From contig JAHEHU010000003.1 of assembly GCA_024639765.1 (NCBI GenBank), positions 1 through 64,000 on the forward strand: a DNA stretch of 64,000 nt. The letters run 5' to 3'. The stretch is from Eudoraea sp. Lineage in GTDB: Bacteria > Bacteroidota > Bacteroidia > Flavobacteriales > Flavobacteriaceae. Every line of letters starts with the position of its first letter. The first letter of the stretch is position 1. Position numbers and translations under genes: made by a program. The notes below the pieces were generated by a model, which did not search any database, was not told the DNA's origin, and saw only the letters and a program-made list of their open reading frames with translations. Shown here one piece after another: positions 43,372-52,396 of this stretch.

Positions 43372-43430
43372 AGCCCGGTTAGGGTGGTGAACAATTCAAC
43401 CAAGATTCAGGAGCCCACATAGAGCGTTCT

Positions 43431-43460
43431 AAAAAAAAAGAGCCCTCCTGTGGGCTCTTT
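43431..43460 (-). terminator. Terminator of hsp20
   Basis: AAAGAGCCC-N6-GGGCTCTTT is a 9-bp stem. On the minus strand it is followed by nine Ts, so it mainly terminates hsp20; on the plus strand it also faces the end of the SPFH gene. Confidence 0.88.
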
Positions 43461-43510
43461 AATATTAGCATTCATGTTAGACAGGAGGGCTACTTACAAA
43501 GAGGAATATA

Positions 43511-43981
43511 TCATGCGATTTCCACTTTTCTGGGTTTCATTTTTTTTACTTCTTCCTTTTTAGTTAGTTTGAAACGTAAGATACCATCATTGTATTTGGC
43601 TTTAATTTCATCTTCCAATACATTTTCTGGCAACATTAAGGTTCTCATAAAGGAATTGTAAGCAAATTCTTTGCGGGTATAATCCTCATCTTTTACCTCT
43701 TCAGTTTCCTTTTTCTCTGCCTTGATGGTGAGATACCTATTTTCGATAGATACTTCAAAATCCTTTTTAGCAAATCCGGGAGCTGCAAGTTCAATTTCAA
43801 AATAATCATCAGTTTCTTTAATGTTTAAAGCTGGTTCCCCAACTCTACCATTCCAGAAGTCATCATTTACCAAACCTCTATTCCATAGGTGATTTTCAAA
43901 GAAATCTTCCATATCGAAGAAATCAGACGTAATCAGATTAGTTAGAGGTCTTCTCCGATTTTTAAATTTTGTTAATAACAT
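43511..43981 (-). CDS. Hsp20 / alpha-crystallin small heat-shock protein
   Basis: The 156-residue product has an alpha-crystallin domain (about 45-140): PALNIKETDDYFEIELAAPGFAKKDFEVSIENRYLTI, with the conserved AYNSFMRTLMLPENV strand and KYNDGILRFKLTK. Small heat-shock proteins hold unfolded proteins without ATP. It is convergent with the usp/SPFH pair. Its promoter region has a FNR-like palindrome (44079-44092). Confidence 0.95.
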   Translation of the reverse strand: MLLTKFKNRRRPLTNLITSDFFDMEDFFENHLWNRGLVNDDFWNGRVGEPALNIKETDDYFEIELAAPGFAKKDFEVSIENRYLTIKAEKKETEEVKDEDYTRKEFAYNSFMRTLMLPENVLEDEIKAKYNDGILRFKLTKKEEVKKMKPRKVEIA

Positions 43982-44048
43982 GTTTTTTATTTTTTAGGTT
44001 AAACAATCCGTTCAATGTAATAAGAGGAAGGGTATTTGAATACAGGAT

Positions 44049-44056
44049 ACAAGGTA
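44049..44056 (-). promoter_or_regulatory. Candidate -7 element of hsp20
   Basis: On the minus strand TACCTTGT keeps TAnnTT. It is centred 33 bp from the palindrome at 44079-44092, the same geometry as for the glycogen synthase gene. Transcription would start near 44045, about 64 bases before the ATG. Confidence 0.45.
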
Positions 44057-44078
44057 CTCACAGATAAAAATATTACCT

Positions 44079-44092
44079 ATGACCTATATCAT
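44079..44092. promoter_or_regulatory. FNR/CRP-like palindrome upstream of hsp20
   Basis: ATGACCTATATCAT has arms ATGAC/ATCAT (one mismatch) with a 4-base spacer. It lies between the orphan plug gene and hsp20, with the -7 element 33 bp away toward hsp20. Confidence 0.5.
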
Positions 44093-44148
44093 TTCGCCGA
44101 ATTATTTATACACTTTTTTTAAAGTAAAGGACAATGATGTGCCAGTAC

Positions 44149-44568
44149 TCAATTCCGTAGGATAATATTGATGACTCCATTGGCACCTCGGGCTCCATAT
44201 AACCCCAGTTCAGAAGGTGTTTTGTAGACTTCAATGGTTTTTACATCATCCGGATTTATACTGCCCAATATTCCCGAAAGTCCACCGCTATAAGCTACTC
44301 CGTTCACCAGGAACAATGGCTCCGAAGTATTTGAAAAAGAATTAGGCCCAAAGACCCGCACTACATTTCCCCTTACCGTTATCCCCGGCACCCTCTGAAG
44401 CATCAGTAATATACTGACCTCTCCCTTATTTGCAGAAACAGTTCTCATACTGTTGGATGAATCTTCTCCTGAAACGGTCCTTACTTTGGAAGAGGTGCAG
44501 GCAACTGCCAAGGTACCAATTGTAATAATCAACGTGATCACTCTTATTAATCCTAGATTGTAACCCAT
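44149..44568 (-). CDS. Orphan TonB-receptor plug-domain lipoprotein
   Basis: The 139-residue product has a lipoprotein signal ending AVAC (Cys24). The remainder is a lone plug domain of a TonB-dependent receptor: LLMLQRVPGITVRGNVVRVFG, PLFLVNGVAYSGG and INPDDVKTIEVYKTPSELGLYGARGANGVI. There is no barrel, so it cannot be a transporter itself. Such stand-alone plugs are seen in Bacteroidota but their role is unclear. It follows the oxidoreductase gene with a 26-bp gap in the same direction. Confidence 0.85.
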   Translation of the reverse strand: MGYNLGLIRVITLIITIGTLAVACTSSKVRTVSGEDSSNSMRTVSANKGEVSILLMLQRVPGITVRGNVVRVFGPNSFSNTSEPLFLVNGVAYSGGLSGILGSINPDDVKTIEVYKTPSELGLYGARGANGVINIILRN

Positions 44569-44594
44569 AGTTTTATTTTTGATACGTACTAAAA

Positions 44595-45914
44595 TTATCC
44601 TTCCCAGAGTTTCCAGGGAGCTCTGTATGTTGGCGACAAATAACCGTTTGCTTCCTTATCATTGATTATTCTGCCTTGGTTGGCATCCCATTCTAATTTC
44701 CTGCCTGTTCTATAGGCAATGTTACCTAAATGTGCAACCAGGGCGGCATTTCTACCTATTTCTATTGTGCAATTCGGATCTTTCCTACTTTGGATACATT
44801 CAAAAAAGTTCCTGGTATGTTCATCCAATCCATTAACATAGCTCTTTCTGGGAGGCAATACTTCGGTAAGATATTTACCATCCTCTTGAAAGGGTAACAC
44901 CTTCCAACTGGCTCTATTCACTGCCAGGATCCCATTTTCACCAATAAAAGCCACTCCCGGCTCCCCAGATTCATCCAAATAGGGCGAAGTTCCCATCGCA
45001 ATGAATTGTTCCCAAACAAGGCTAAAATCACCAAAATCATAGACAGTTGTAAGTGTATCGGGAGTTTCAGCTGCATTATTCGGAAAGGCCAGTTTGCCCC
45101 CTATAGCCATTATTGATTTAGGAGTACTAACATCCATTCCCGCCAACACCATATCCAGCATATGTACTCCCCAGTCTGTCATGAGTCCACCCGCATAATC
45201 CCAGAAATACCTGAAGGAGCCATGAAACCTGTTCTTATTGAACGGACGTTTAGGGGCGGGTCCCAACCATCGATCGTAGTCCACTCCGGCAGGCGGCATA
45301 CTATCTGGCACTACATCGAATCCTTTTCCATAATTAACATCTGCCCAGGCTTTTACCTGTCTTATCCTACCCAAAACCCCTGTTTTAAGATATGCCAAGG
45401 CCTCTATCCAATGTGGGTCACTGCGCTGCCATTGGCCCACCTGCACTACCCTATTGTACTTCCTTGCTGCCGCAACCATTACGTTGGCCTCATCAATGCT
45501 ATTGGCAATTGGTTTTTCAACATAGACATCCTTTCCCGCAGCACAGGCATCGGTCATTTGAATACAATGCCAATGATCTGGTGTGCCAATGATCACGGCC
45601 TGGAGCGACCTTACTTTCAACAGTTCTCTGTGATCAGAAAATGTTTTAGGACGTTTCCCGGTCTTCGTTTCCAATTCGTCCGCTCTCTCCTTCAATAATT
45701 GCGAATCTACATCACACAAGGCTACACAGCTTGCACCAGGGTTTTTCAAAAATGAATTCAAATTTGCCCAGCCCATTCCACGCACCCCTATTAAGCCTAC
45801 ATTCACTTCATTAGAGGGAGCCGTAAGAGTTTTTGCGTTCAATTGACTCAAGGGGAAAGCAGTAGCCAAGGACGCTACTCCCAGGTCTTTAAGGAATGTT
45901 CTTCTATTTTGCAT
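44595..45914 (-). CDS. Gfo/Idh/MocA-family oxidoreductase, Tat-exported
   Basis: The 439-residue product has a Tat signal (RRTFLKDLG, then a hydrophobic stretch to about residue 28). A Rossmann NAD(P) domain follows with VGLIGVRGMGWANLNSF and the conserved EKP (YVEKPIANS). The C-terminal substrate domain ends with SYVNGLDEHTRNFFECIQSRKDPN. These enzymes oxidise or reduce sugars and cyclitols; Tat-exported members in Bacteroidota often act on glycans. Substrate unknown. Confidence 0.9.
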   Translation of the reverse strand: MQNRRTFLKDLGVASLATAFPLSQLNAKTLTAPSNEVNVGLIGVRGMGWANLNSFLKNPGASCVALCDVDSQLLKERADELETKTGKRPKTFSDHRELLKVRSLQAVIIGTPDHWHCIQMTDACAAGKDVYVEKPIANSIDEANVMVAAARKYNRVVQVGQWQRSDPHWIEALAYLKTGVLGRIRQVKAWADVNYGKGFDVVPDSMPPAGVDYDRWLGPAPKRPFNKNRFHGSFRYFWDYAGGLMTDWGVHMLDMVLAGMDVSTPKSIMAIGGKLAFPNNAAETPDTLTTVYDFGDFSLVWEQFIAMGTSPYLDESGEPGVAFIGENGILAVNRASWKVLPFQEDGKYLTEVLPPRKSYVNGLDEHTRNFFECIQSRKDPNCTIEIGRNAALVAHLGNIAYRTGRKLEWDANQGRIINDKEANGYLSPTYRAPWKLWEG

Positions 45915-45990
45915 AGCCCGCGGATTTAACCCTTAATGTAGTCAATTTTTGGGTATTTAATGGATCCGTCAGCGGAAGAATTCGGCTTAC

Positions 45991-46755
45991 TTACAATTCA
46001 ATTTCCAACATAACCGGGCAATGGTCCGAGCCCAAATATTCATTGAGGATCTCCACCTTTTTAACTTTATCTGCCAAAGAGGGACTTAGCAGAAAGTAAT
46101 CTAAGCGCCAGCCAGTATTGCGTTCCCTTGCTTTAAATCTGTAACTCCAATATGTGTAGGCTTCCGTGTTTGGGTGCCGTTGCCTGTAGATATCAACCAA
46201 GCCGTCCTTTAAAAAAGTATCCATTCCGTCTATTTCTATTTGCGTATATCCGGCCGTTTTATTGTAGTTAGATTTATCGTTCTTAAGATCGATAGGTCTG
46301 TGAGCAACATTAAAATCGCCACAGACAATTACCGGCTTTATTGCTTCTTTTTTCCTGATGAATTTTAGAAAATCGGCGTCCCATCCCTTTCGATACCCTA
46401 ATCTATCTAATTGTGACCCGGAATTAGGGACGTACACATTGATCAGAAAAAATTCGGCGTATTCTGCACATAAGATGCGCCCTTCTGAATCATGTTGGGC
46501 TATGCCCATATCCTTAGTAGTATCCTCGGGGGCAGGTTTAGTGAGAATTGAGGTTCCTGAGTACCCCTTTTTATCAGCAGCATTGCTCAGGATCGTATAC
46601 GTATTCAAGGGTTTAAGAGCTTGTGCAACTTCATCTTCCTGGGCCTTGGTCTCCTGCAGGCAAACAACATCTGCATTCAATTCCTCTAGGGTGGTAAAGA
46701 AGTCTTTCTTAACGATGGCCCTTATGCCATTTACATTCCAGGTTACTAGTTTCAC
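45991..46755 (-). CDS. xth: Exodeoxyribonuclease III
   Basis: The 254-residue product is an ExoIII/AP-endonuclease of DNA base-excision repair. Motifs run WNVNGIRAIVKK, VCLQETKAQ (Mg2+ Glu), CGDFNVAH, WRLDYFLLS and the catalytic GSDHCPV. All active-site residues are intact. It stands between the oxidoreductase and the copper-efflux block. Confidence 0.95.
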   Translation of the reverse strand: MKLVTWNVNGIRAIVKKDFFTTLEELNADVVCLQETKAQEDEVAQALKPLNTYTILSNAADKKGYSGTSILTKPAPEDTTKDMGIAQHDSEGRILCAEYAEFFLINVYVPNSGSQLDRLGYRKGWDADFLKFIRKKEAIKPVIVCGDFNVAHRPIDLKNDKSNYNKTAGYTQIEIDGMDTFLKDGLVDIYRQRHPNTEAYTYWSYRFKARERNTGWRLDYFLLSPSLADKVKKVEILNEYLGSDHCPVMLEIEL

Positions 46756-46828
46756 TTTAATTATATTTTATTCCCTATTCTAAAATTATTTTATTCCTTC
46801 ATCTTTTATGGTAGCATACCTAAGGACA

Positions 46829-48562
46829 TCACAATACTTTCTTTATCTCTCCGCAGGTTAACATGGAATCCCCGTAAAAAGGGTTTCGGATCTCTTTTTC
46901 CCAACTTAACCAGTCAGAACCTTTATAATTATTAGCCATAGGGCAATGTAAGACATATACCGGTTTAGCCAGCTTATTGAGTCTCGGAACTATCATGACA
47001 AAGAGGTTTGATAATTGGCCAAATTGTTGCCGTTGTTTGTCTATTGAGGTTGTCATGGAAATATCCATAAAAGATCTCTCCAACTCCTGTAGATCGTTAA
47101 CCAGCGTACCCTTTAATGCTGCTGTATTTACCCTTTTTAGCGTAGAAAGTGCCTTTTGCGAGAATTGCTGCACCTTTTCTGGGTCTGATTGTACCAGGGC
47201 ATCTTTAAGATCCATATAGGACTGCAATACAGGTGTAAAAGAATCTTGAAAAATAGGGGGTACTTCCATGTTCTCAGATTTAATAGTAGCTCCCATTCCC
47301 TCATGGCTCTCATGACCTGTTACTATAGTTCCTCCCTCATTCATCATAGACTTTTTCCCTTTTAATTGTGCAGCGGCATCTACTGTAAACGTGCCATGAG
47401 TAACAATTTCATCTCCGGTTTCTAATCCTTCTAATACCATGTAGCCATCCGCTACCTCATCTCCTAAAGTTATTTCGCGCATTTCAAAAACGGAGCTTTC
47501 TGCATTGGTTTTAAGATACACCAGAGAGCGCTTTCCCGTCCATAGTACCGCACTACTTGGAACTATGATTTCCTCATTTTTCCCTGCCGCTATAGCTACC
47601 GCTCCTTCTACGAACATCCCTGGTTTTAATAGGTTCATTTTGTTTTCTATTTCGGCCCGTATCTTAACAGTGCGTTTAGAAGTGTTCAGAACAGGATCAA
47701 TAAATGTTATTTTAGCCTGAATTACTTCGTTGGGATATGACAATGATCTTACTTCTATCTTCTGTCCTTTTTTTAATTGGGACATTTGATTCTCATAACC
47801 ATCAAAAACGGCCCAAAGCGACTTCAGATTAGAAATTTTAAAAAAGGGCTCGCCCTGTTTAATATAATCTCCTTCATCTAACATTATCTTAGATACCACC
47901 CCGGAAATGGAGGCGTAAATGGGGTAACTTTCCCGCACCGTACCAGAGGTTTCAATAGCGGCTATTTGTTTATCTGTCAACTTCCATAACTTAAGTTTGT
48001 TTTTTACCGCCCTATACAGCTCAGGCTGAGATTCTTTAAGATTAAGTGCCGTTAATAATTCCTGTTGGGCAGATACTAGTTGAGGAGAATATATACTTGC
48101 AAGTGCCTGTCCCTGCTTCACTTCTTGTCCCTCATAACTAACAAAGAGTTTTTCAATTCTACCATCATAATAGGCTGACTGGGTAGCGTTTTTTTCTTCG
48201 TTCTCCTGGAGTATTCCTGTTAGCTTTATGGCCTGTTCTCCTAAGCTACCCTCACCTATAATGGTCGTTTGTACATCGGCCAGGGCAAGTGCATTCCTGG
48301 ATAGGGTGAACTGGGTATCGGAAAGCCCGTTAGTATCTGTATCGGCCAGAATCAGATCCATACCACAAATGGGGCAACTCCCGCTACTTGCCTGCCTTAT
48401 TTGAGGATGCATGGAGCAGGTCCAAATTTGATCTGTAACCATTTCTGACTCATGGTCATGAATCTCCTGAGATGTTACATTGGGAGATTCGCTAAAAATA
48501 AAATAGCCAAGTAGCATGCCCGCTACTATTGAAATACAAACGTATATGATCGTTTTTTTCAT
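46829..48562 (-). CDS. CusB-type efflux adaptor with heavy-metal-binding and DUF3347 domains
   Basis: The 577-residue product is the periplasmic membrane-fusion subunit of a heavy-metal RND pump. An N-terminal membrane span (about 5-23) is followed by a heavy-metal-binding motif (SMHPQIRQASSG then CPICGMDL), the adaptor core (biotinyl-lipoyl-like with YDGRIEKLFVSYEGQEVKQG, and a beta-barrel with GDYIKQGEPFFKIS) and, from about 430, a DUF3347 domain ending HCPMANNYKG, then NPFYGDSMLTCGEI. It is the last gene of the leftward copper block. Confidence 0.92.
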   Translation of the reverse strand: MKKTIIYVCISIVAGMLLGYFIFSESPNVTSQEIHDHESEMVTDQIWTCSMHPQIRQASSGSCPICGMDLILADTDTNGLSDTQFTLSRNALALADVQTTIIGEGSLGEQAIKLTGILQENEEKNATQSAYYDGRIEKLFVSYEGQEVKQGQALASIYSPQLVSAQQELLTALNLKESQPELYRAVKNKLKLWKLTDKQIAAIETSGTVRESYPIYASISGVVSKIMLDEGDYIKQGEPFFKISNLKSLWAVFDGYENQMSQLKKGQKIEVRSLSYPNEVIQAKITFIDPVLNTSKRTVKIRAEIENKMNLLKPGMFVEGAVAIAAGKNEEIIVPSSAVLWTGKRSLVYLKTNAESSVFEMREITLGDEVADGYMVLEGLETGDEIVTHGTFTVDAAAQLKGKKSMMNEGGTIVTGHESHEGMGATIKSENMEVPPIFQDSFTPVLQSYMDLKDALVQSDPEKVQQFSQKALSTLKRVNTAALKGTLVNDLQELERSFMDISMTTSIDKQRQQFGQLSNLFVMIVPRLNKLAKPVYVLHCPMANNYKGSDWLSWEKEIRNPFYGDSMLTCGEIKKVL

Positions 48563-48566
48563 CGTT

Positions 48567-49271
48567 TTATTTTTTAATAACTCGTTTTCTAATTGTTGGT
48601 GAACTAATATAAAAAAGCGTGAAACCGCTTAACACTGTAATAAGACCCATCAGGGAAAATCCACGAAGAAGGACTGTATTGAAATTATCTCTTCCTTCAT
48701 AGTCCATGGTGTGTGTCATCCATAAAAAATCGAACCAACGCCAATCCCTGTAACGTACTGTTTGAAAAGAACCATCATCTATGGAAACATATGCTTTGAC
48801 ATTTTTAGCTGACTCATATGAAATTACATATGCCGGCAGTGGTTTTTCCCTGTATTCATGATGTTTTCCTACTTCATCAATCCGCTCTATATCCGCAACT
48901 ATCAATTCAGAAAGCATATTTTTTTCTGAAATTTTAACAGCTTCCTGTTCTGTAATTCCATTTTTAACAACTCCTGTTACGGCATGTATCAAATATTGGT
49001 CATTGATCCAATAATAGGGAACATCGGCAATCTCTCTTAATTCAATTGCAAAAATCTCTTTTGGTATTGAGATCTCAGATAAGCCTATCAAATTATTGAA
49101 GGATCTTGGAATTGTCTTCTCCTTACGATAATGATCTCCGTGTATCTCGTCTATATCCGTCCAGCTAAAGTATATCCCACTAATTGTCCATAATAAGAAT
49201 TGTATTCCAAGGAATAATCCTAAATATCGATGAGCCTTACGGATCTTTTGTTGTGTTTTACGTTTTACCAT
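48567..49271 (-). CDS. PepSY-domain membrane protein
   Basis: The 234-residue product has an N-terminal membrane span (about 13-33) with HRYLGLFLGIQFLLWTISG, the PepSY_TM-like start, then a periplasmic PepSY part (GVVKNGITEQEAVKISEKN) and a second span near the C-terminus. Related proteins can move electrons through heme pairs, but no His pair is certain here. It lies 5 bp from both neighbours, between copA and cusB. Confidence 0.85.
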   Translation of the reverse strand: MVKRKTQQKIRKAHRYLGLFLGIQFLLWTISGIYFSWTDIDEIHGDHYRKEKTIPRSFNNLIGLSEISIPKEIFAIELREIADVPYYWINDQYLIHAVTGVVKNGITEQEAVKISEKNMLSELIVADIERIDEVGKHHEYREKPLPAYVISYESAKNVKAYVSIDDGSFQTVRYRDWRWFDFLWMTHTMDYEGRDNFNTVLLRGFSLMGLITVLSGFTLFYISSPTIRKRVIKK

Positions 49272-49276
49272 TGGGG

Positions 49277-51772
49277 TTAATTTATATTGGTTGTTCTTAA
49301 GCGTAGAGCATTACCAATTACTGAAACCGAACTAAAGCTCATGGCTGCAGCGGCGATCATTGGTGACAATAAAATTCCGAAAAATGGAAAAAGTACTCCG
49401 GCCGCTATAGGTATTCCTACGGTATTATAAACCAAGGCGAAGAACAGGTTTTGTTTAATATTCCTCATCACCTTACTACTCAAATTCTTTGCCTTTACGA
49501 TTCCCTGCAGGTCGCCTTTCACCAACGTTATTTTTGCACTTTCAATAGCTACATCCGTACCCGTACCCATAGCAATCCCTACATCACTTTTTGCAAGGGC
49601 AGGTGCATCATTTATACCGTCTCCCGCCATTGCCACGACTCTCCCATTTTGTTGTAATTCTTCAACTATCCTAAGTTTATCTGCAGGTAGCATACCGGCC
49701 TTAAAATCGGATAAATGTAATTCGTTTGCCACTGCTTTCGCTGTATCTTCATTATCGCCTGTTAGCATAATAACACCTATGCCTTTGTCTTGTAATGCCT
49801 TAATCGCTTTTTTACTGCTTTCCTTTATCTTATCTCCTATGACCACAAAACCAACAGCCTTACTTTCGACCGTTAGAAAAGAGACTGTTTTGCCCTTCCT
49901 TTGAAAAGCCGTTACCTTCCTTCTCAGGTCTTCAGATATCCTGGTCTTAGCTTCTTCCATCATCTTCTCATTTCCCAGGGAAACCTTTTTACCATGTATG
50001 ATACCTTCAACCCCTTTTCCGGTTATTGCCCTGAATTCAACAACATCAAGGAGTTTGACCCCTTGTTCTTTTCCATATTTCACAGTGGCCTCAGCTAAGG
50101 GGTGTTCACTCAATTGGTTCAGGGATATTATATATTGAAGTACTTCCTTTTCAGTTACTGTTTCCCCTGAAGCACCTACGGACTCTACCGCTGGTTTCCC
50201 TTCGGTTATGGTCCCTGTCTTATCGATAATGATAGTATCTACTTTGTCCATTCTTTCCAAAGCCTCGGCATTTTTGATCAATACACCATTCTGAGCTCCT
50301 TTCCCAACACCTACCATAACAGACATTGGTGTAGCCAGGCCTAATGCACAGGGGCAGGCGATGATCAATACGGCGATGGCGTTGACCAGGGCATATACGT
50401 AGGCAGGCGCAGGCCCCCAAATAACCCATACACCATAGGTGATCAGCGCTATTAGGACAACTGCCGGAACAAAATAGCCTGAAACTTTGTCGGCTAAATT
50501 CTGTATAGGTGCCTTACTTCTGCTGGCTTCATTTACCATCCGGATAATTTGGGAAAGCAGTGTATCCGAACCTATCTTTTCTGCCTTCATCAAAAAGGAT
50601 TGATTCCCGTTTATCGTTCCGCTATGGACCTTATCCCCTACCGATTTAGTAACCGGTAAAGGCTCTCCGGTGATCATGGACTCGTCTACGGAACTATATC
50701 CCTCTGTCAATATGCCATCAACTGCAATCTTATTGCCTGGCTTTACACGAAGTATATCCCCTAAAACGATTTGATCAATAGTAATTTCTTCCTCAGTACC
50801 ATCTTTTACTCTTATGGCTTTGTTTGGGGCAAGATTTAACAAGGCCTTTACGGCAGAATTTGTTTTGCTGTGTGCCCTGGCCTCTAATACCTGACCCAAC
50901 AATACCAAGGTTAGGATGACAGTAGCCGCTTCAAAATAGACGTGGACATTTCCTGTTTCTGTTTTAAATTGAGAGGGGAAAAATTCCGGAAAAAACATTC
51001 CAAAAACACTGAACGACCAGGCAACACCAGCCCCTATTCCTATAAGGGTAAACATATTGAGATTCCAGGTTTTTATAGAGCGATACGCCCGTTCAAAAAA
51101 CATCCAGGTAGCATAGAATACTACGGGAAGTGAAAGGCCAAACTGAACCCAGTTCCAGTTTTTTTGATCTATCAAGGTATACAGCGGATTCTCAGTGACC
51201 ATTTCAGACATGGCAATTAAAAAAATGGGCAGGGTAAAAACCATAGCCACCCAAAATTTCTGAAGTAAAGCCTTAAATGTCCTTTCCTCCGCAGACAACT
51301 CGGCTTTCACAGAAACTAAAGCCATGCCACAAATAGGACAACTCCCGGGCTCATCGCTGATAATTTCAGGATGCATTGGACACGTATATTGCGAATCTGT
51401 TGGTGTAGAATACGTTTGCTCTTCCACCAGGGCCATTCCGCAAACAGGGCAGTCACCTGATTCTTCATAGGTTTTATCTCCTTCACAATGCATTGGGCAA
51501 TAAAAAGTGCCAGTCCCTTTTCCTTTAGGTATACCTTTTGCAACATGAACCTGTTTCTCACCCGGAGAATGAATGGTATATCTACCTCCGTCTTTTTGTA
51601 GTGCTTTCTTAAATTTTTCAATGGGAATATGCGTATTCATCTCAATGACAGCCTCACTATTCGCTAAATCAACGGAAATGCTAGAAACACCTTTCACTTT
51701 AGAAAGTGTCTCTTCTACATGTGCACGACATCCATTGCAGGTCATTCCGTGTATGTGAAAAGTGTGTTTCAT
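49277..51772 (-). CDS. copA: Copper-translocating P-type ATPase
   Basis: The 831-residue product pumps Cu(I) out of the cytoplasm. In order: an HMA domain (HGMTCNGC, residues 8-15), two heavy-metal-binding motifs (YCPMHCEGD then [20 protein letters not shown] then [10 protein letters not shown]), eight membrane spans with the CPC motif ([12 protein letters not shown]), DKTGTITEG with the phosphorylated Asp, and [16 protein letters not shown]. It should export copper into the periplasm where CusABC removes it. It lies 5 bp from the PepSY gene and 3 bp from the DUF3347 lipoprotein gene. Confidence 0.94.
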   Translation of the reverse strand: MKHTFHIHGMTCNGCRAHVEETLSKVKGVSSISVDLANSEAVIEMNTHIPIEKFKKALQKDGGRYTIHSPGEKQVHVAKGIPKGKGTGTFYCPMHCEGDKTYEESGDCPVCGMALVEEQTYSTPTDSQYTCPMHPEIISDEPGSCPICGMALVSVKAELSAEERTFKALLQKFWVAMVFTLPIFLIAMSEMVTENPLYTLIDQKNWNWVQFGLSLPVVFYATWMFFERAYRSIKTWNLNMFTLIGIGAGVAWSFSVFGMFFPEFFPSQFKTETGNVHVYFEAATVILTLVLLGQVLEARAHSKTNSAVKALLNLAPNKAIRVKDGTEEEITIDQIVLGDILRVKPGNKIAVDGILTEGYSSVDESMITGEPLPVTKSVGDKVHSGTINGNQSFLMKAEKIGSDTLLSQIIRMVNEASRSKAPIQNLADKVSGYFVPAVVLIALITYGVWVIWGPAPAYVYALVNAIAVLIIACPCALGLATPMSVMVGVGKGAQNGVLIKNAEALERMDKVDTIIIDKTGTITEGKPAVESVGASGETVTEKEVLQYIISLNQLSEHPLAEATVKYGKEQGVKLLDVVEFRAITGKGVEGIIHGKKVSLGNEKMMEEAKTRISEDLRRKVTAFQRKGKTVSFLTVESKAVGFVVIGDKIKESSKKAIKALQDKGIGVIMLTGDNEDTAKAVANELHLSDFKAGMLPADKLRIVEELQQNGRVVAMAGDGINDAPALAKSDVGIAMGTGTDVAIESAKITLVKGDLQGIVKAKNLSSKVMRNIKQNLFFALVYNTVGIPIAAGVLFPFFGILLSPMIAAAAMSFSSVSVIGNALRLRTTNIN

Positions 51773-51775
51773 TTT

Positions 51776-52321
51776 TTACTTTTGAATGGTTTCTGTAACG
51801 CTGCCACATTTCAACATTTTATCTCCGTAATACGGATTCCGGATTTCTTCCACATTAGAAATCCAATACCCACCTCTTCCCTCAAAGGCCATGGGACAGA
51901 ATTGCTTGTAAATGGTCCCTTCTGAAATAGATTCCTTGAACATCGGTTCTACAGCCGTGGTAAACTCAGAGAACAGTTCACGTTGTTTCTCAAGATCGTC
52001 AGTATTGGCCATGGCAAGAGCTTTTGATTTCATGTCTTCCTGTTCTTCGGAAAAACTTTCGGCAAGGTTACCAGCTGCCTTTTTTACTTCATTAGCTTCC
52101 GAATTGACCAAGGCCATGCGTATCTGTTGATAATTATGAAAGACTTTTTCCGTCATTCCATCGGTAAAAGTGGCATCGGCAATTTCGGTTGTTTGCTCCT
52201 TCACTTGTTCTACTTCTTGCGGGGTATTGATTTCTGCGTCTTGTTTATTTTTCTTTTCTCCGCAGGATGCCAAAATCAAAATGACTACTGCCGCTACTGC
52301 TACATATTTATTCTGTTTCAT
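51776..52321 (-). CDS. DUF3347 lipoprotein
   Basis: From ATG 52321 the product is 181 residues with a lipoprotein signal ending LASC. It is a single DUF3347 domain (helical) that ends KQFCPMAFEGRGGYW, then RNPYYGDKMLKCGSV. That end matches the tail of the CusB-type protein encoded in the same block, including CPMA and MLxCG. These Cys/Met positions look metal-binding. Starts at 52342 and 52375 are also open, but the signal peptide favours 52321. It probably buffers copper on the outer side of the membrane. Confidence 0.85.
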   Translation of the reverse strand: MKQNKYVAVAAVVILILASCGEKKNKQDAEINTPQEVEQVKEQTTEIADATFTDGMTEKVFHNYQQIRMALVNSEANEVKKAAGNLAESFSEEQEDMKSKALAMANTDDLEKQRELFSEFTTAVEPMFKESISEGTIYKQFCPMAFEGRGGYWISNVEEIRNPYYGDKMLKCGSVTETIQK

Positions 52322-52396
52322 AGTATTTGTTTTATTGATCTTCATGTTTGTTGAATTTAGACTAAACATTGGCAATGCTTCATTGTATTACATTTT

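Noticed and set aside
45162-45698. 178-codon plus-strand ORF
   Set aside because: Antisense to the Gfo/Idh/MocA oxidoreductase gene, where conserved Rossmann and EKP motifs fix the true strand.
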